A stretch of 64,000 nucleotides of DNA from Acidimicrobiales bacterium (GCA_020629155.1 JAHDDW010000004.1:130018-194017), one strand, 5' to 3'. Shown: positions 1 through 9,207, counted from the stretch's first letter. Notes: generated by a model not told the origin, from the letters alone. A program made the numbers and translations.

Positions 1-688
1 TCATGGTTGGGTTCCAATCTTGGACGATAGCTCCAGAACTGAAAGGAGATCGAGCTATAACCCCAACACCGTTTGCCTTAGCGAGTGGCAGTACTGTCCA
101 TTGTGGTTCTTGCTGGAAAACATTAAACACGAGTTGGACAACATCAATTTGTCCTGTGCCTATGAAATAGTTTGCGTCATCGGGTCGTTCATCAGGAACA
201 GAAATGCCAATTGCTTTGACAACACCACTTTCTTTGAGCTCGTTTGCTGCTTCAAGCCAAGCTAGTTCGCCATCCCAAGCACGACTCCACGTATGGATAA
301 AGAGCATGTCGATATAGTCACAGTTCATTCGGGAAATGCTTTCGTGACATTGTGTTAGTATCCAGTCGGCTGGGTAAGCATCTTCTATTGGGATATGTGG
401 GCTTGGAGCAAAAACGCCGTTTTTAGGAAGAATCTTAGTGGATAGCTGCAAATGTGTTCTATCAAGTTCTCCAGAATTGAGAAGCTCGCCGATCAGTTTT
501 TCGACATGGCCAGAACCATAACCTGCAGCACAGTCGATAAATGTAGCGCCAGCGTTTACTCCAGCTAGTATGGCAGCTTTTGACTGGGTGTCGTCTTTAG
601 GTCCCCAGACGTCGCCAGCTAACTCCCAAGTCCCAATCCCAACCTCAGAAATTTGCTGACCAGTACGGCTAATAGTTCGTGTCTTCAT
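1..688 (-). CDS. Aldo/keto reductase, 3' end cut by the window edge
   Basis: NAD(P)H-dependent oxidoreductase with a TIM-barrel fold; 229 residues are visible and the C-terminus lies outside the window. It begins with an IGTWELAG strand-loop typical of the family. The catalytic tetrad can be read as Asp52 and Tyr57 (in DCAAGYG), Lys85 (in LSTKI) and His122 (in LFIHTW). The substrate cannot be told from sequence. I chose the ATG at 688; a TACACT box lies 7 nt before it, so the mRNA may be leaderless. It is divergent from the acetyltransferase gene at 764. Family assignment is firm; physiological role is unknown. Confidence 0.85.
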   Translation of the reverse strand, partial: MKTRTISRTGQQISEVGIGTWELAGDVWGPKDDTQSKAAILAGVNAGATFIDCAAGYGSGHVEKLIGELLNSGELDRTHLQLSTKILPKNGVFAPSPHIPIEDAYPADWILTQCHESISRMNCDYIDMLFIHTWSRAWDGELAWLEAANELKESGVVKAIGISVPDERPDDANYFIGTGQIDVVQLVFNVFQQEPQWTVLPLAKANGVGVIARSPFSSGAIVQDWNPTM

Positions 689-763
689 CTCGGCAAGTGT
701 AGCAAACCACGATGAACTTTAAATAAATTCGCGAGTTGCTACGGTGCGTTAGTATTGCAGATT

Positions 764-1288
764 ATGGCTATAACAGTACGTACTTTAGAGGACGAAGATC
801 AAAACGAAGCAGTAGCTGCTCATCGAGTGCTCCAAAATGAAGGGTTTGACTTTCTTCATGGCTATGGCAGAGCTGACTCTTGGTCTGGTTTTGTTGCGAT
901 GATGCGTGACCATAGCGAGGGTCGAAATTTGCCAAAAGGCTGGGTTCCTTGTTCTTTTTTGCTCGCGTACAACGAAGCCAACGAACTAGTTGGGCGTATC
1001 TCAATCCGTCATAAACTGAATGATTTCTTGCTTAAAAAAGGTGGTCACATTGGCTTTGGCGTGTTGCCCAAACATCGGCGGAAAGGCTATGCAACTGCTA
1101 TGTTGCGTCAAGGGCTGGTAGTAGCAAAATCATACGGCATCGAAAAAGCCCTGGTTACCTGCGACGAGTCGAATATCGGATCTAGGTCGGTTATTGTCAA
1201 ATGCGGCGGTGTTCAAGATGATTCATTCAACGACCAAAAGACACGAGAAGTAACGTTGCGGTTCCAGATAGATACCACTAACGAGTAG
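764..1288 (+). CDS. GNAT family N-acetyltransferase
   Basis: Predicted acetyl-CoA-dependent N-acyltransferase of 174 residues. The acetyl-CoA pyrophosphate-binding loop is visible as HRRKGYATAML near residues 107-117, after a beta strand (IGFGVLP), and is followed by the typical helix and a late VTCDESNIGSRSVI segment, where Asn lies in the usual position for contacting the cofactor. The ATG at 764 is preferred; a TTG at 755 in the same frame is possible but lies inside a TAGTAT box that could be the -10 element, leaving almost no leader. The substrate (amino acid, aminoglycoside, protein) is not deducible. It stands alone, followed after 23 nt by a phosphatase gene on the same strand. Confidence 0.85.
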   Translation: MAITVRTLEDEDQNEAVAAHRVLQNEGFDFLHGYGRADSWSGFVAMMRDHSEGRNLPKGWVPCSFLLAYNEANELVGRISIRHKLNDFLLKKGGHIGFGVLPKHRRKGYATAMLRQGLVVAKSYGIEKALVTCDESNIGSRSVIVKCGGVQDDSFNDQKTREVTLRFQIDTTNE

Positions 1289-1311
1289 AGTAGTCTTGAA
1301 AGGATGATTTT

Positions 1312-2259
1312 TTGCAAATACAACAAGCAGGATATGACGTAATTGGAGATATCCACGGCGAAGCTGATCTTCTCGAAGGCTTGCTGAACAAAATGGGCTA
1401 TGCCAACAACGGGAAGTGTTGGCGGCACCGAAATAGGCAAGCGCTTTTTGTCGGCGATCTTATAGATAGAGGCCCACAACAGTTGCGGACAGTGCAGATT
1501 GTGCAAGCTATGGTTGTCAACGGTGCCGCAAAAATAGTAATGGGTAACCACGAATTGAACGCCCTAGCCTATGTCACAAAAGACCCAGCTACCCCTGACA
1601 AATTCCTACGCCCACATACTGAACATAGCCGTAGACAGCATGAAGTTTTTTTGAACGCAGTTAGCTATGGATCGCAACTTCACCAAGATGTTATGGCCTG
1701 GTTTCGAACAATCCCGTTATGGTTTGATGCTGATGGTTTACGTGTCGTTCATGCCTGTTGGGATAGCCCATCGATAGAGCTTCTCAAGAAATCGATTGGC
1801 GATTCAGCCATGTTAACGCCCGACTTAGTAGCGGCCAAAGCAGGTTCTGACGAACATGGTGCGCTAGCTACTGTTCTGAAAGGTCCTGAAATAGAGATTT
1901 CTCCGCCGTTTCTTTATCCAGAAGGAAGGCGGAGCATAACATCGCGGTTTGCGTGGTGGTCTGCTACACCGACGCAGCTTTCTTCGGCGGCGCTTCTTCC
2001 AGCTGGTGCACGTCTTGAAGATGGCACACCATACCCTGCGTTAGGCGATGATAAGGTGACGCCCCCCGTCGAACCTTATAGCGATTCGGTGCCTGTACTC
2101 TTTGGCCATTACTGGCGACGTGGCACACCTGCAACGTTGACGCCACAGCTTGCTTGCGTCGATTTTGTTACCAACAACCGTGCACTCGTTGCTTACAGAT
2201 GGCAAGGTGAGGCCACGCTAGGTAACGGCGCTTTCGTCTCCTATGGAGACAAGCAGTAG
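1312..2259 (+). CDS. Metallophosphoesterase of the PrpE/ApaH type
   Basis: Calcineurin-like phosphoesterase, 315 residues. All three metal-binding blocks are present in order: GDIHG (about residue 13), GDLIDRGP (about 48) and GNHE (about 78), with a later VVHACWD and a FGHYW motif supplying the C-terminal histidines. The spacing matches the Ser/Thr phosphatase or diadenosine tetraphosphatase branch (PrpE, ApaH). The start is probably the TTG at 1312, preceded at 8-9 nt by a GAAAGGA ribosome-binding site; no ATG in frame gives a complete first strand. It may be cotranscribed with the acetyltransferase gene 23 nt upstream. Whether it acts on nucleotides or phosphoproteins is open. Confidence 0.85.
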   Translation: MQIQQAGYDVIGDIHGEADLLEGLLNKMGYANNGKCWRHRNRQALFVGDLIDRGPQQLRTVQIVQAMVVNGAAKIVMGNHELNALAYVTKDPATPDKFLRPHTEHSRRQHEVFLNAVSYGSQLHQDVMAWFRTIPLWFDADGLRVVHACWDSPSIELLKKSIGDSAMLTPDLVAAKAGSDEHGALATVLKGPEIEISPPFLYPEGRRSITSRFAWWSATPTQLSSAALLPAGARLEDGTPYPALGDDKVTPPVEPYSDSVPVLFGHYWRRGTPATLTPQLACVDFVTNNRALVAYRWQGEATLGNGAFVSYGDKQ

Positions 2260-2289
2260 AAAGTCGTTCATACTCGTAGCACAGTATCG

Positions 2290-3198
2290 TTAGGACAGTA
2301 GCAACTTTTTAACGGTGGCTGCGAGTTCTACAGATGCTTCTATTTCTTCTCTGCGAATTGAAACACTTTCAATATTAAAACCTATTGGCAGTTGTTGGGC
2401 GGCAGCAAACTCGCTAAGTTCGCTAGCTACAGCATTACAGACAGCAAGCGATGTAGCCAGAATGTCTTTTGCATTGTGCAAGTCTTTTTGGATCCAAGAT
2501 GGCACCTCAATCCCAAGCCACTGCATAAAGTCAAGTGTTTTAGAAGATCCGCAAGGGGTCAGCGTGAAATATATGGGCGAAAGTGCAAGATTATTTTGTG
2601 TAGCCTTATCTTTGTAGGCTTGCAAAAACTGTTTAGCGTTCTCGACGTTATAGACGCATTGCGAGATGAAAAAGCTGACACCATGGTGTTTTTTCTGCAA
2701 CACTCGTTCATGTTCGTCACCTTTCGCTCTGTGGCGTTCTGGGATCATAACAGCGCCAAGTGGCAACTCGGGAGCCTGGTTCTGTTTAATTCGATACGCT
2801 TCTTTCAAGCTAAGTGTCGATGGGCTTTGTGTTGATGGGCTCCCAACAAGCACTAACGCATCGATCGTGGGGCTGTGGGTTTGTAGCCAAGCCGTGAAGC
2901 TTTGCGCAGTAAACTTACCGACGCTTTTATAAATTATTTTCGGAGCTGCTAAGACGTGAAGGTATTCTTGTGCGTAACGTTCAGGGTCTATTGTCGATGT
3001 AAATGGAAACGGGCGGGGCATAGTAGTGCGAGCCGATTCGTCTTGTAGATCATAAAGTACAATGCCGTCAACATCAAGCGGAGCGACACGGTCGACTTGT
3101 CGCTGGGCGATTGAAGCAACAGCGTCAGCAGCAGTTCTTGATTTGGGAGGTGTCATGCCATAAAAAAGAGTACCTGATTGAAGAAAGCGAATGCTCAT
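2290..3198 (-). CDS. MetF-like protein (methylenetetrahydrofolate reductase homologue)
   Basis: 302-residue single-domain protein resembling 5,10-methylenetetrahydrofolate reductase, the flavin-dependent TIM-barrel enzyme that makes 5-methyl-THF for methionine synthesis. Supporting features are an N-terminal YGMTPPKS segment, where MetF has its E-x-x-P-P strand; a GIVLYDLQDE strand in place of the folate-site acidic strand; a FFISQCVYNVENAKQF segment corresponding to the FITQ.ffD helix; and a C-terminal GFNIESVSIRREEI stretch. The N-terminal catalytic Glu is replaced by Gly or Met in the YGMTPP segment, so it may be a divergent paralogue and not the housekeeping enzyme. Start: ATG at 3198. 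It converges with the phosphatase gene (gap 30 nt). Confidence 0.65.
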   Translation of the reverse strand: MSIRFLQSGTLFYGMTPPKSRTAADAVASIAQRQVDRVAPLDVDGIVLYDLQDESARTTMPRPFPFTSTIDPERYAQEYLHVLAAPKIIYKSVGKFTAQSFTAWLQTHSPTIDALVLVGSPSTQSPSTLSLKEAYRIKQNQAPELPLGAVMIPERHRAKGDEHERVLQKKHHGVSFFISQCVYNVENAKQFLQAYKDKATQNNLALSPIYFTLTPCGSSKTLDFMQWLGIEVPSWIQKDLHNAKDILATSLAVCNAVASELSEFAAAQQLPIGFNIESVSIRREEIEASVELAATVKKLLLS

Positions 3199-3254
3199 AA
3201 AAACACTCTAATCGCGTTGGTGAGATCCACCACACAAGTTGTAGGCTCATTTCT

Positions 3255-3338
3255 AGCCTATTCTGATTGTCCTTCCCACGAAAGTGGGAATCTCCGCTGG
3301 ACAAGATCTCCGACTTCTCGGGGATGACCCTGGAATCC
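3255..3338. repeat. Dispersed palindromic repeat, copy A
   Basis: An 84-bp intergenic block that recurs at 60810-60895 with roughly four fifths identity. Its core is a perfect 7-bp stem (TTCCCAC/GTGGGAA, 3273-3290) closed by a GAAA tetraloop, followed by a GGAATCTCC...GCTGG...GGATGACCCTGGAATC tail. It resembles the REP or dRS3-like ATTCCC..GGGAAT elements scattered in many bacterial chromosomes. No coding potential was seen. It lies between the divergent MetF-like and aap genes, so it cannot be a simple shared terminator. Confidence 0.75.
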
Positions 3339-3476
3339 ATCTAGGAAAGTATTTCGTCACAATGTTACAGAAACGGTTGCCTACCAGACCAGCTTCTGAG
3401 TGTGTGCTACCATTTTTACACCTAATAAGAATCTGATTGCATGCAAATGCACTTGGGAGACCTGGAGGTCATACAT

Positions 3477-4586
3477 ATGAAAAGGAATGCTAAAAAGTTA
3501 GTTGCGCTTGCCGCAGCGCTGGCTCTTTTTGCTACAGCTTGTTCAAGTTCTGGTAGCACGCCAACCGACCCTGCAGAAGGCGGCGATGACGGCACAACAG
3601 AAACAGCTGCAACAGGTGAAACGCTAGCCGCAGTCAAAGCAGCCGACGTTGTTAAATGTGGTACTCGGGACGCACTGCCAGGTTTTGCAAAGCTTGAAGA
3701 TAACGGCGATCGTAGTGGTTTCGATGTCGATTTCTGTCGTGTGATCGCAGCTGCTGTGTTGGGTGATGCCGAAAAGGTGGAATTTGTTGATCTCGAAACA
3801 CCTGAACGATTCACCGCGTTACAAACTAAAAAAGTTGATGTCTTGGTTCGTAACACAACCTATACCGCAACGCGTGATGGTTTAGAGCAAGCTACCTTTG
3901 TGACACCAAACTTCTATGACGGTCAAGGCATGGCTGTGCCAGGGAATTCAAGTGCGACAAGCCTTGAAGATATTGCAAACGATGCGACTATCTGTGTTGC
4001 CTCAGGGACAACTACAGAGGGTAACGTTGCTGACAAATCTGACGAGTTAGGTAAAAACTGGAATGTTAAAGCATTCGACGAAGCCGATCTGGCCGTTGCT
4101 GACTTTGAAGCTGGCAACTGTGAAGGTTGGTCTGCCGATAAGAGCCAGCTTGTGTCACTTGGTTCAGATCTAGACCCAGTGCCTACTATCTTTGAAGATA
4201 CCTTCTCTCGTGAACCTCTAGCACCTGCAGTGCTTGATGGCGACAGTGAATGGGCGCAGGTTGTGAACTGGGCAGTGAATGTGACAATCTATGCCGAAGA
4301 GCTAGACGTTACGCAAGCAAACATCGAGTCGTTGAAAGATAGCGATGATGCTAACATTCAAAAGCTGTTTGGGAAAACAACTGATGATGATGGCAACGAA
4401 ATTGAATTTGCTCCAGCGCTAGGTTTGCCTAGCGACTTTGCTTATCAAGTCATTAGCCAAGTTGGTAACTATAACGATATTTACGAGCGCAACTTGACTC
4501 CGCTTGGTCTAGAGCGTGCAGGCAGCTTAAATGACTTAGCTGTTAATGGTGAAGGTGGCGTGCATTACGCTATCCCATTGAAGTAA
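3477..4586 (+). CDS. aapJ: General amino-acid ABC transporter, substrate-binding lipoprotein
   Basis: Periplasmic-type solute-binding protein for polar or general L-amino acids (AapJ/BztA branch), 369 residues. The first 23 residues form a lipoprotein signal (MKRNAKK, hydrophobic core, then ATACSS), so Cys at about position 21-22 would be lipidated and the protein tethered outside the membrane. A family-typical CGTRDALPGFA block, a GFDVDFCRVIAAAVLG helix and a VDLETPERFTALQTKKVDVLVRNTTYT segment follow. The ATG at 3477 has a GGAGG ribosome-binding site 8 nt upstream, better than the in-frame ATG at 3441. It is the first gene of the aapJQMP operon; a 14-bp hairpin separates it from aapQ and probably lets it be expressed in excess over the permeases. 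Confidence 0.93.
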   Translation: MKRNAKKLVALAAALALFATACSSSGSTPTDPAEGGDDGTTETAATGETLAAVKAADVVKCGTRDALPGFAKLEDNGDRSGFDVDFCRVIAAAVLGDAEKVEFVDLETPERFTALQTKKVDVLVRNTTYTATRDGLEQATFVTPNFYDGQGMAVPGNSSATSLEDIANDATICVASGTTTEGNVADKSDELGKNWNVKAFDEADLAVADFEAGNCEGWSADKSQLVSLGSDLDPVPTIFEDTFSREPLAPAVLDGDSEWAQVVNWAVNVTIYAEELDVTQANIESLKDSDDANIQKLFGKTTDDDGNEIEFAPALGLPSDFAYQVISQVGNYNDIYERNLTPLGLERAGSLNDLAVNGEGGVHYAIPLK

Positions 4587-4630
4587 CGAGTTCGTAATGG
4601 CATTCTCGGTGGCTTTGGTCACCGGGTTTG

Positions 4631-4664
4631 CATAGAGGCAGCAAACCCTGTTGCTGCCTCTATG
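4631..4664 (+). promoter_or_regulatory. Perfect 14-bp hairpin in the aapJ-aapQ gap
   Basis: CATAGAGGCAGCAA (4631-4644) pairs perfectly with TTGCTGCCTCTATG (4651-4664) around a 6-nt ACCCTG loop. There is no T-run after it, and the stem ends exactly where the aapQ ribosome-binding site (GGAGA, 4664-4668) begins. Hairpins in this place in binding-protein transporters usually protect the upstream mRNA or damp permease expression. The overlap with the ribosome-binding site hints at control of translation as well. Confidence 0.85.
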
Positions 4665-4674
4665 GAGACCAAAC

Positions 4675-6147
4675 ATGCCTAAACATAGCGTTGCGAAAGA
4701 GAGTTCTAAAATTCCGTTCTGGCGAGATGTTCGTGTGCGTTCATGGGCATTACAAGCGTTGCTGTTAGCGATTGTAGGCTTGTTCTTCTTCTATCTTTAT
4801 AGCAATTTCAAAACCAGGACGGCTTCTTCGCCTGTGCCGTTAGGGTTTGATTTCCTTTATGGACGTGCAGGTTTTCCTATCGAAGGTAGCAGTTTCGATA
4901 ACGATAGCGTTTTGTGGAAAGCGTTCATTGTCGGTTTCCTCAATACGGTTCGTCTTGTTATTCCAGGGCTTATCCTGACAACCATAGTTGGCATACTCAT
5001 CGGCATTGCTCGGTTGTCTAAAAATGTTGTCTTGCGATCTGCTGCTTCTGGCTATGTCGAGGCAGTCCGAAACATTCCGCTTCTTGTTTTTGTGATTGTG
5101 GTGTATTTCGGTTTTGTGCAAACAGTGTTCCCTCGGTTTAATTCAGCGACAGACGACACGGTACCTACAACGTGGGATTTCTGGGGAGATAACGTTATTG
5201 ATTCACGTCGAAGTCTAGATCCCTGGTTTGCAGGTACAGGAAGTACCTTGTTTATTGTGCTAATGATTGCAGTTCTAGCTTGGATAGCTGTCTTCTATTG
5301 GGGTGGTGATATTCTTGGAGATCAAGGCTTTCTTCAAGCGAGACTATGGGGGGTTGCGGCTTTTGTCACGGTCATGCTAGTTGGTTGGTTTGGGTTTGGT
5401 TATTCCATCAATTTCTCGGAAGTTATTCCTGAATCTGGCGAAGGCAACGTTATTGTTTCGCGTCGAGGTTTAGATATTCCTTGGTTCGTCGGGTCGAAAA
5501 GCACGTTGTTGTTCATCTTTGCTGCTGCGGTTCTGGCGTGGTTTGTGGTGGCCAGGTGGCGTCGATCTGTTTTTGCGCGAACTGGCGCGGCAGCTCGAAC
5601 AGGTCTGTGGGGGGTTGCGGCTTTTGCGGTGGTATTTTTTGCAGGATGGTTGCTCTTTGGCTATGGCATCACAACGCCAGAGGTGATCCCTGACGAAAAT
5701 AACGGAGCAGTGACAAAAGCGACCGGTGGCATCAACATGTCTGGCGGCTATTTCGCGATGCTTGTCGCGTTGGTGATGTATACCTCTAGCCATGTCGCCG
5801 AGATTATCCGTGGCTCTATTCAGGCGGTGCATAAAGGCCAAGACGAAGCTGCTGCGGCGTTAGCTCTTTCTGCTTTCCAACGGATGTGGCATGTTGTTTT
5901 GCCGCAAGCATTGCGCACCGCTATCCCACCGTTGGGCAATCAATATCTAAACCTTATGAAAAACTCTTCGCTTGCTGGCATTGTGGCATATTTCGACTTG
6001 ACGAAGGTTGCAGGCACCGCTGTTGGCGGGTCTTCACCAGCTATCCCAGCGTTTTTAGTCACAATGTCGATTTATTTGTTCTTCTCCCTAACTATTGCCT
6101 TGTTGATTAATATCTATAACCGCAGAATGGCGTTGGTGACACGATGA
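4675..6147 (+). CDS. aapQ: Amino-acid ABC transporter permease AapQ with an internal duplication
   Basis: Inner-membrane permease half of the Aap/Bzt amino-acid importer, 490 residues. N-terminal membrane segments lead into an FIVGFLNTVRLVIPGLILTT helix and the first half of the transport domain. The C-terminal EAA loop (RGSIQAVHKGQDEAAAALALS) docks the ATPase AapP. Homologues such as AapQ/YhdX are usually near 400 residues. The excess comes from a tandem duplication (about residues 173-257 and 258-344): both copies carry an SRR-x-LD start, a WF-x-G hydrophobic pair, LWGVAAF, FGYGI/FGYSI and EVIP. Start ATG at 4675 follows GGAGA; an ATGA overlap joins it to aapM. Confidence 0.92.
   Translation: MPKHSVAKESSKIPFWRDVRVRSWALQALLLAIVGLFFFYLYSNFKTRTASSPVPLGFDFLYGRAGFPIEGSSFDNDSVLWKAFIVGFLNTVRLVIPGLILTTIVGILIGIARLSKNVVLRSAASGYVEAVRNIPLLVFVIVVYFGFVQTVFPRFNSATDDTVPTTWDFWGDNVIDSRRSLDPWFAGTGSTLFIVLMIAVLAWIAVFYWGGDILGDQGFLQARLWGVAAFVTVMLVGWFGFGYSINFSEVIPESGEGNVIVSRRGLDIPWFVGSKSTLLFIFAAAVLAWFVVARWRRSVFARTGAAARTGLWGVAAFAVVFFAGWLLFGYGITTPEVIPDENNGAVTKATGGINMSGGYFAMLVALVMYTSSHVAEIIRGSIQAVHKGQDEAAAALALSAFQRMWHVVLPQALRTAIPPLGNQYLNLMKNSSLAGIVAYFDLTKVAGTAVGGSSPAIPAFLVTMSIYLFFSLTIALLINIYNRRMALVTR
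5191..5706 (+). repeat. In-frame tandem duplication inside aapQ
   Basis: Two copies of about 255 and 261 bp (5191-5445 and 5446-5706) both begin AACGTTATTG and share exact stretches such as GGGGTTGCGGCTTTTG. Each encodes two hydrophobic helices ending in EVIP. The DNA copies have diverged clearly, so the duplication is not recent and has been kept in frame. Confidence 0.85.
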
Positions 6148-7349
6148 ATCAGATGCGTACGTGGCTGCAAGACAACCTTTTCCGAACCGTAAAAGATTCA
6201 TTTATTACGGTTCTGGTTTCGGCGATTGCTGGTTTGTTTCTGTTTTTTGTCGGACGGTTCGTTTTCTTCGATTCTGATTGGGAAATAAACCGAGTCAATC
6301 TACGGCTGTTGATGCTTGGGCGCTATCCGCAAGAGAGCGAATGGCTGCTTGTTTTATTCCTCGGAACGTGTGCTGTTTGCATTGCGATGGTTGCTGGTCT
6401 CGTTGAAGGCGCGGCTATCAAAAATCTGAAACGTAAACCTGAGCCTTTCTTTCGCACGATGGTTGGTTACTTAAAAAGGTTTTGGATTCTCGGTTTGGTT
6501 ATTGTGTTGCTACTTTTGTGGGCTGGGACGTGGCCGCCATTTTTTGTGGCGGTGGCAATCGTAGCTGTTTCTTTGGTGGGTAAAGCACTAGGTCTTGTTG
6601 TTCTTGCGAGGGTTCCTGAATCTATGCGAACCTATACCTATGCGATCATTATGGTTGCGCCATTGGTTGCGCTTTATTTTGTGTTTCGGCCGCTAGATAA
6701 AGTTGATGACCTCGGCGGGTTTTTCCTCAACACAGTCGTTGCGGTTGGCTCTATAGCGTTGTGTTTGCCTATCGGGATTTTGCTTGCGTTGGGTCGTCGT
6801 TCGAAGATGCGTGCGGTTTCTGTTGTCAGCGCTACCTATATAGAACTTGTTCGAGGTGCACCGCTCTATGTTTTGCTTCTGCTTGCTGGCACACTTGTTG
6901 AGTTTGTGTTGCCAGGAACGTTCAGCCCGCCAAATATTTTGCGTGCGGTTATTGTTTTCACCATCTTCACTGCTGCCTATATGGCCGAGATTGTTCGCGG
7001 CGGGTTGCAGTCGTTACCGAAAGGTCAGCAAGAAGCGGCGCAAGCGCTGGGGCTGAGCCCCTATAAACAGACGACGTTGATTATTTTGCCCCAAGCACTG
7101 CGTAATGTGATCCCTGCACAAGTCGGTCAGCTGATCTCGTTGTTTAAAGATACAACACTTGCTGGCATTGCGTTGAGCCTGTTTGATGTGCTGACTATCT
7201 CGCAGTCGATTACGAAACAAGATGCGTTTAAGGCGGACAGCCGTTTGTTTGAAGCGCTTCTATTTTCGGCGCTGCTTTTCTGGTCGGTGGCCTACACCGT
7301 GTCGAAAGAGAGTCAAAGGTTTGAGAAGAAACTAGGAGTTGGTGTATGA
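6144..7349 (+). CDS. aapM: Amino-acid ABC transporter permease AapM
   Basis: Second permease of the amino-acid importer, 401 residues, with about eight hydrophobic segments. The transport domain is in the C-terminal half: [21 protein letters not shown] begins the core, and [21 protein letters not shown] is the EAA coupling loop for the ATPase. Its start overlaps the aapQ stop by ATGA and its own stop overlaps the aapP start the same way, so translation is probably coupled throughout. Its length is typical of AapM/BztC proteins, in contrast to the enlarged AapQ. Heterodimer with AapQ is inferred from family knowledge. Confidence 0.92.
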   Translation: MNQMRTWLQDNLFRTVKDSFITVLVSAIAGLFLFFVGRFVFFDSDWEINRVNLRLLMLGRYPQESEWLLVLFLGTCAVCIAMVAGLVEGAAIKNLKRKPEPFFRTMVGYLKRFWILGLVIVLLLLWAGTWPPFFVAVAIVAVSLVGKALGLVVLARVPESMRTYTYAIIMVAPLVALYFVFRPLDKVDDLGGFFLNTVVAVGSIALCLPIGILLALGRRSKMRAVSVVSATYIELVRGAPLYVLLLLAGTLVEFVLPGTFSPPNILRAVIVFTIFTAAYMAEIVRGGLQSLPKGQQEAAQALGLSPYKQTTLIILPQALRNVIPAQVGQLISLFKDTTLAGIALSLFDVLTISQSITKQDAFKADSRLFEALLFSALLFWSVAYTVSKESQRFEKKLGVGV

Positions 7350-8140
7350 GTGGAGCAGAAGAAAATATGGTTGATCTAGCGGCTGCTGCGACGCAGGCTG
7401 GTGGTACTGGCGAGCCTATGATTGTGCTGGAGAACGTCGATAAATATTTCGGCAAATTTCATGCATTGAAACATATTGATTTGGTTGTTGGCAAGCAAGA
7501 AGTGGTTGTTGTTATCGGGCCGTCTGGGTCTGGTAAGTCGACAATGATTCGTTGCATTAACCGTCTTGAAGAGCATCAAAGCGGCAATATCGTGGTTGAC
7601 GGTGTTGCGTTGACAAAAGACGTGCGTAACATCGCTGAGATTCGTAAAGAAACAGGCATGGTGTTTCAAAGCTTTAACCTGTTTCCACATTTGAGTATTC
7701 TTGAAAACATTACGTTGGCGCCGAGGCAGGTGCGCGGCATCGCGAAGGCGGAAGCTGAAGCGACAGCGATGGAGCTGTTAGAACGAGTAAAGATTCCTGA
7801 GCAGGCAAACAAGTATCCTGGTCAGCTTTCTGGTGGTCAGCAACAGCGTGTTGCTATAGCTAGGGCGTTAGCGATGGCACCGAAGGTGATGCTGTTCGAC
7901 GAGCCGACCTCGGCACTTGACCCAGAAATGATTGGTGAAGTGTTAGACACGATGAAAACCTTAGCTGAAGAGGGGATGACGATGATTGTGGTGACGCACG
8001 AAATGGGTTTCGCTCGTGAAGTTGCTGATCGTGTTGTGTTTATGGCTGACGGTGAAATTGTCGAAGTGGGCGACCCTGAACATTTCTTCACAAATCCTCA
8101 AGAAGAACGCACAAAACTCTTTCTCAGCCAAATCCTGTAG
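7346..8140 (+). CDS. aapP: Amino-acid ABC transporter ATP-binding protein AapP
   Basis: Cytoplasmic ATPase of the importer, 264 residues. Motifs are complete: Walker [10 protein letters not shown] (58-66), Q-loop in MVFQSFNLF (about 106-113), signature LSGGQQQR (161-168), Walker B VMLFDEP (181-187), D-loop SALD and switch His in VVTHEMGFA. The ATG overlaps the aapM stop (ATGA at 7346). A nonstandard 25-residue N-terminal leader rich in Ala and Gly precedes the usual [12 protein letters not shown] start, so an internal Met at about residue 25 is an alternative. Last gene of the operon; only 13 nt separate its stop from the end of the convergent gene. Confidence 0.95.
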   Translation: MSGAEENMVDLAAAATQAGGTGEPMIVLENVDKYFGKFHALKHIDLVVGKQEVVVVIGPSGSGKSTMIRCINRLEEHQSGNIVVDGVALTKDVRNIAEIRKETGMVFQSFNLFPHLSILENITLAPRQVRGIAKAEAEATAMELLERVKIPEQANKYPGQLSGGQQQRVAIARALAMAPKVMLFDEPTSALDPEMIGEVLDTMKTLAEEGMTMIVVTHEMGFAREVADRVVFMADGEIVEVGDPEHFFTNPQEERTKLFLSQIL

Positions 8141-8153
8141 GAGCGATTCTCGA

Positions 8154-9050
8154 CTATGCTGCCTTCGGGCCAGTTCTTTCTGAAACGATTAGGCTTGTGG
8201 CTGTCGCAGTTGCTATTTCGAATGTAACAGCTTTCGACGCATCTTCTGTAGGTGCGGAAGCGATAATATAGCCTTCTTCTGTTAGTGTTATGATAGGTTG
8301 GCTATCTGGAGAATAAGAAAATGCTGTACCTTCTATTGTTTTCCCGTCGTAGCACGCTGTTTGAGATTTCTGACCAAAGTCGCTCTCGCCCGTAAAGTAG
8401 TCGTCGTTTAGTTCGTGCACTGTCCCTTCAGGAACAGCATGCGCCTCTAGATCGCCGCCTTCAATCGAATCTTTATCATTTGATACTCTTATTTCATATT
8501 CATCCCCATCGGGCGTGATCACACGAAATGCATCGGTGCCTTCTAATTCTTTAATTTCGCAACCTTGGCCAAACTTTTCTTTTGCGAATGCAAGTTTCTC
8601 AGCATCAGGGGTGTGTAAAGTTTTTGCTATGTAATAGATTCCACCGACAATGGTAGCAAGAGCTGAAAGGCCTAGTGCCACCGTCCTAGTTTGCCTGGCT
8701 CTCTTTATCAGTTTAGGATGACGTTCTGCGAAAGGTGCCTTAGGTTGCGGAGGTGTATCAAACTTTTCAGTGACTTTTCTAACAGACATAATTATTTCGT
8801 GGAAATCACCAGAGCCGTCTTGTGGGCTTGTGAGACTCTTATGGTATTCACCTGCAGCAGTTCGCATTCCTGGTTCATCAAAGTTGTCTTTACCCCACTC
8901 AAGGAGAGCTAATTTTTCTATCTTAGGGATACTTTGATCAATGAGCGTTTCATAGACACTTCTAGTCCCAGCAAGAGGTAAAAGCTCGTTTTTAAAGTCG
9001 CTTTTTTGTTCTTTGGATAGTTGCTCGTAGTAATTCCTTGTGTCTTCCAT
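8154..9050 (-). CDS. Hypothetical single-pass membrane protein
   Basis: About 298 residues from the ATG at 9050; an in-frame TTG at 9092 would add 14 residues and neither has a clear ribosome-binding site. A hydrophilic, charged N-terminal part (about 125 residues, probably helical) is followed by one membrane segment (TVALGLSALATIVGGIYYIA) and an acidic C-terminal domain of about 150 residues containing short beta-rich stretches such as AFRVITPDGDEYEIRVS and a pair of Cys residues. I do not recognise a family. The topology suggests a cytoplasmic head and an exported tail. It converges on the aap operon and lies 158 nt downstream of vapC on the same strand. Confidence 0.6.
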   Translation of the reverse strand: MEDTRNYYEQLSKEQKSDFKNELLPLAGTRSVYETLIDQSIPKIEKLALLEWGKDNFDEPGMRTAAGEYHKSLTSPQDGSGDFHEIIMSVRKVTEKFDTPPQPKAPFAERHPKLIKRARQTRTVALGLSALATIVGGIYYIAKTLHTPDAEKLAFAKEKFGQGCEIKELEGTDAFRVITPDGDEYEIRVSNDKDSIEGGDLEAHAVPEGTVHELNDDYFTGESDFGQKSQTACYDGKTIEGTAFSYSPDSQPIITLTEEGYIIASAPTEDASKAVTFEIATATATSLIVSERTGPKAA

Positions 9051-9207
9051 GCGCACAGAAATGATTCTAGCTTCTTTGACAACAAGATACAATTAGTGGG
9101 TTTTGGTATTTGTTGAGATTCTTCACTCTTTCGCAGAGTCTTGAAGTAGTCGTGGTCATAGCTGTAGCGTTTTGTATTGGGTTCTAGTGGAATGGCAGCT
9201 CTGGGAA

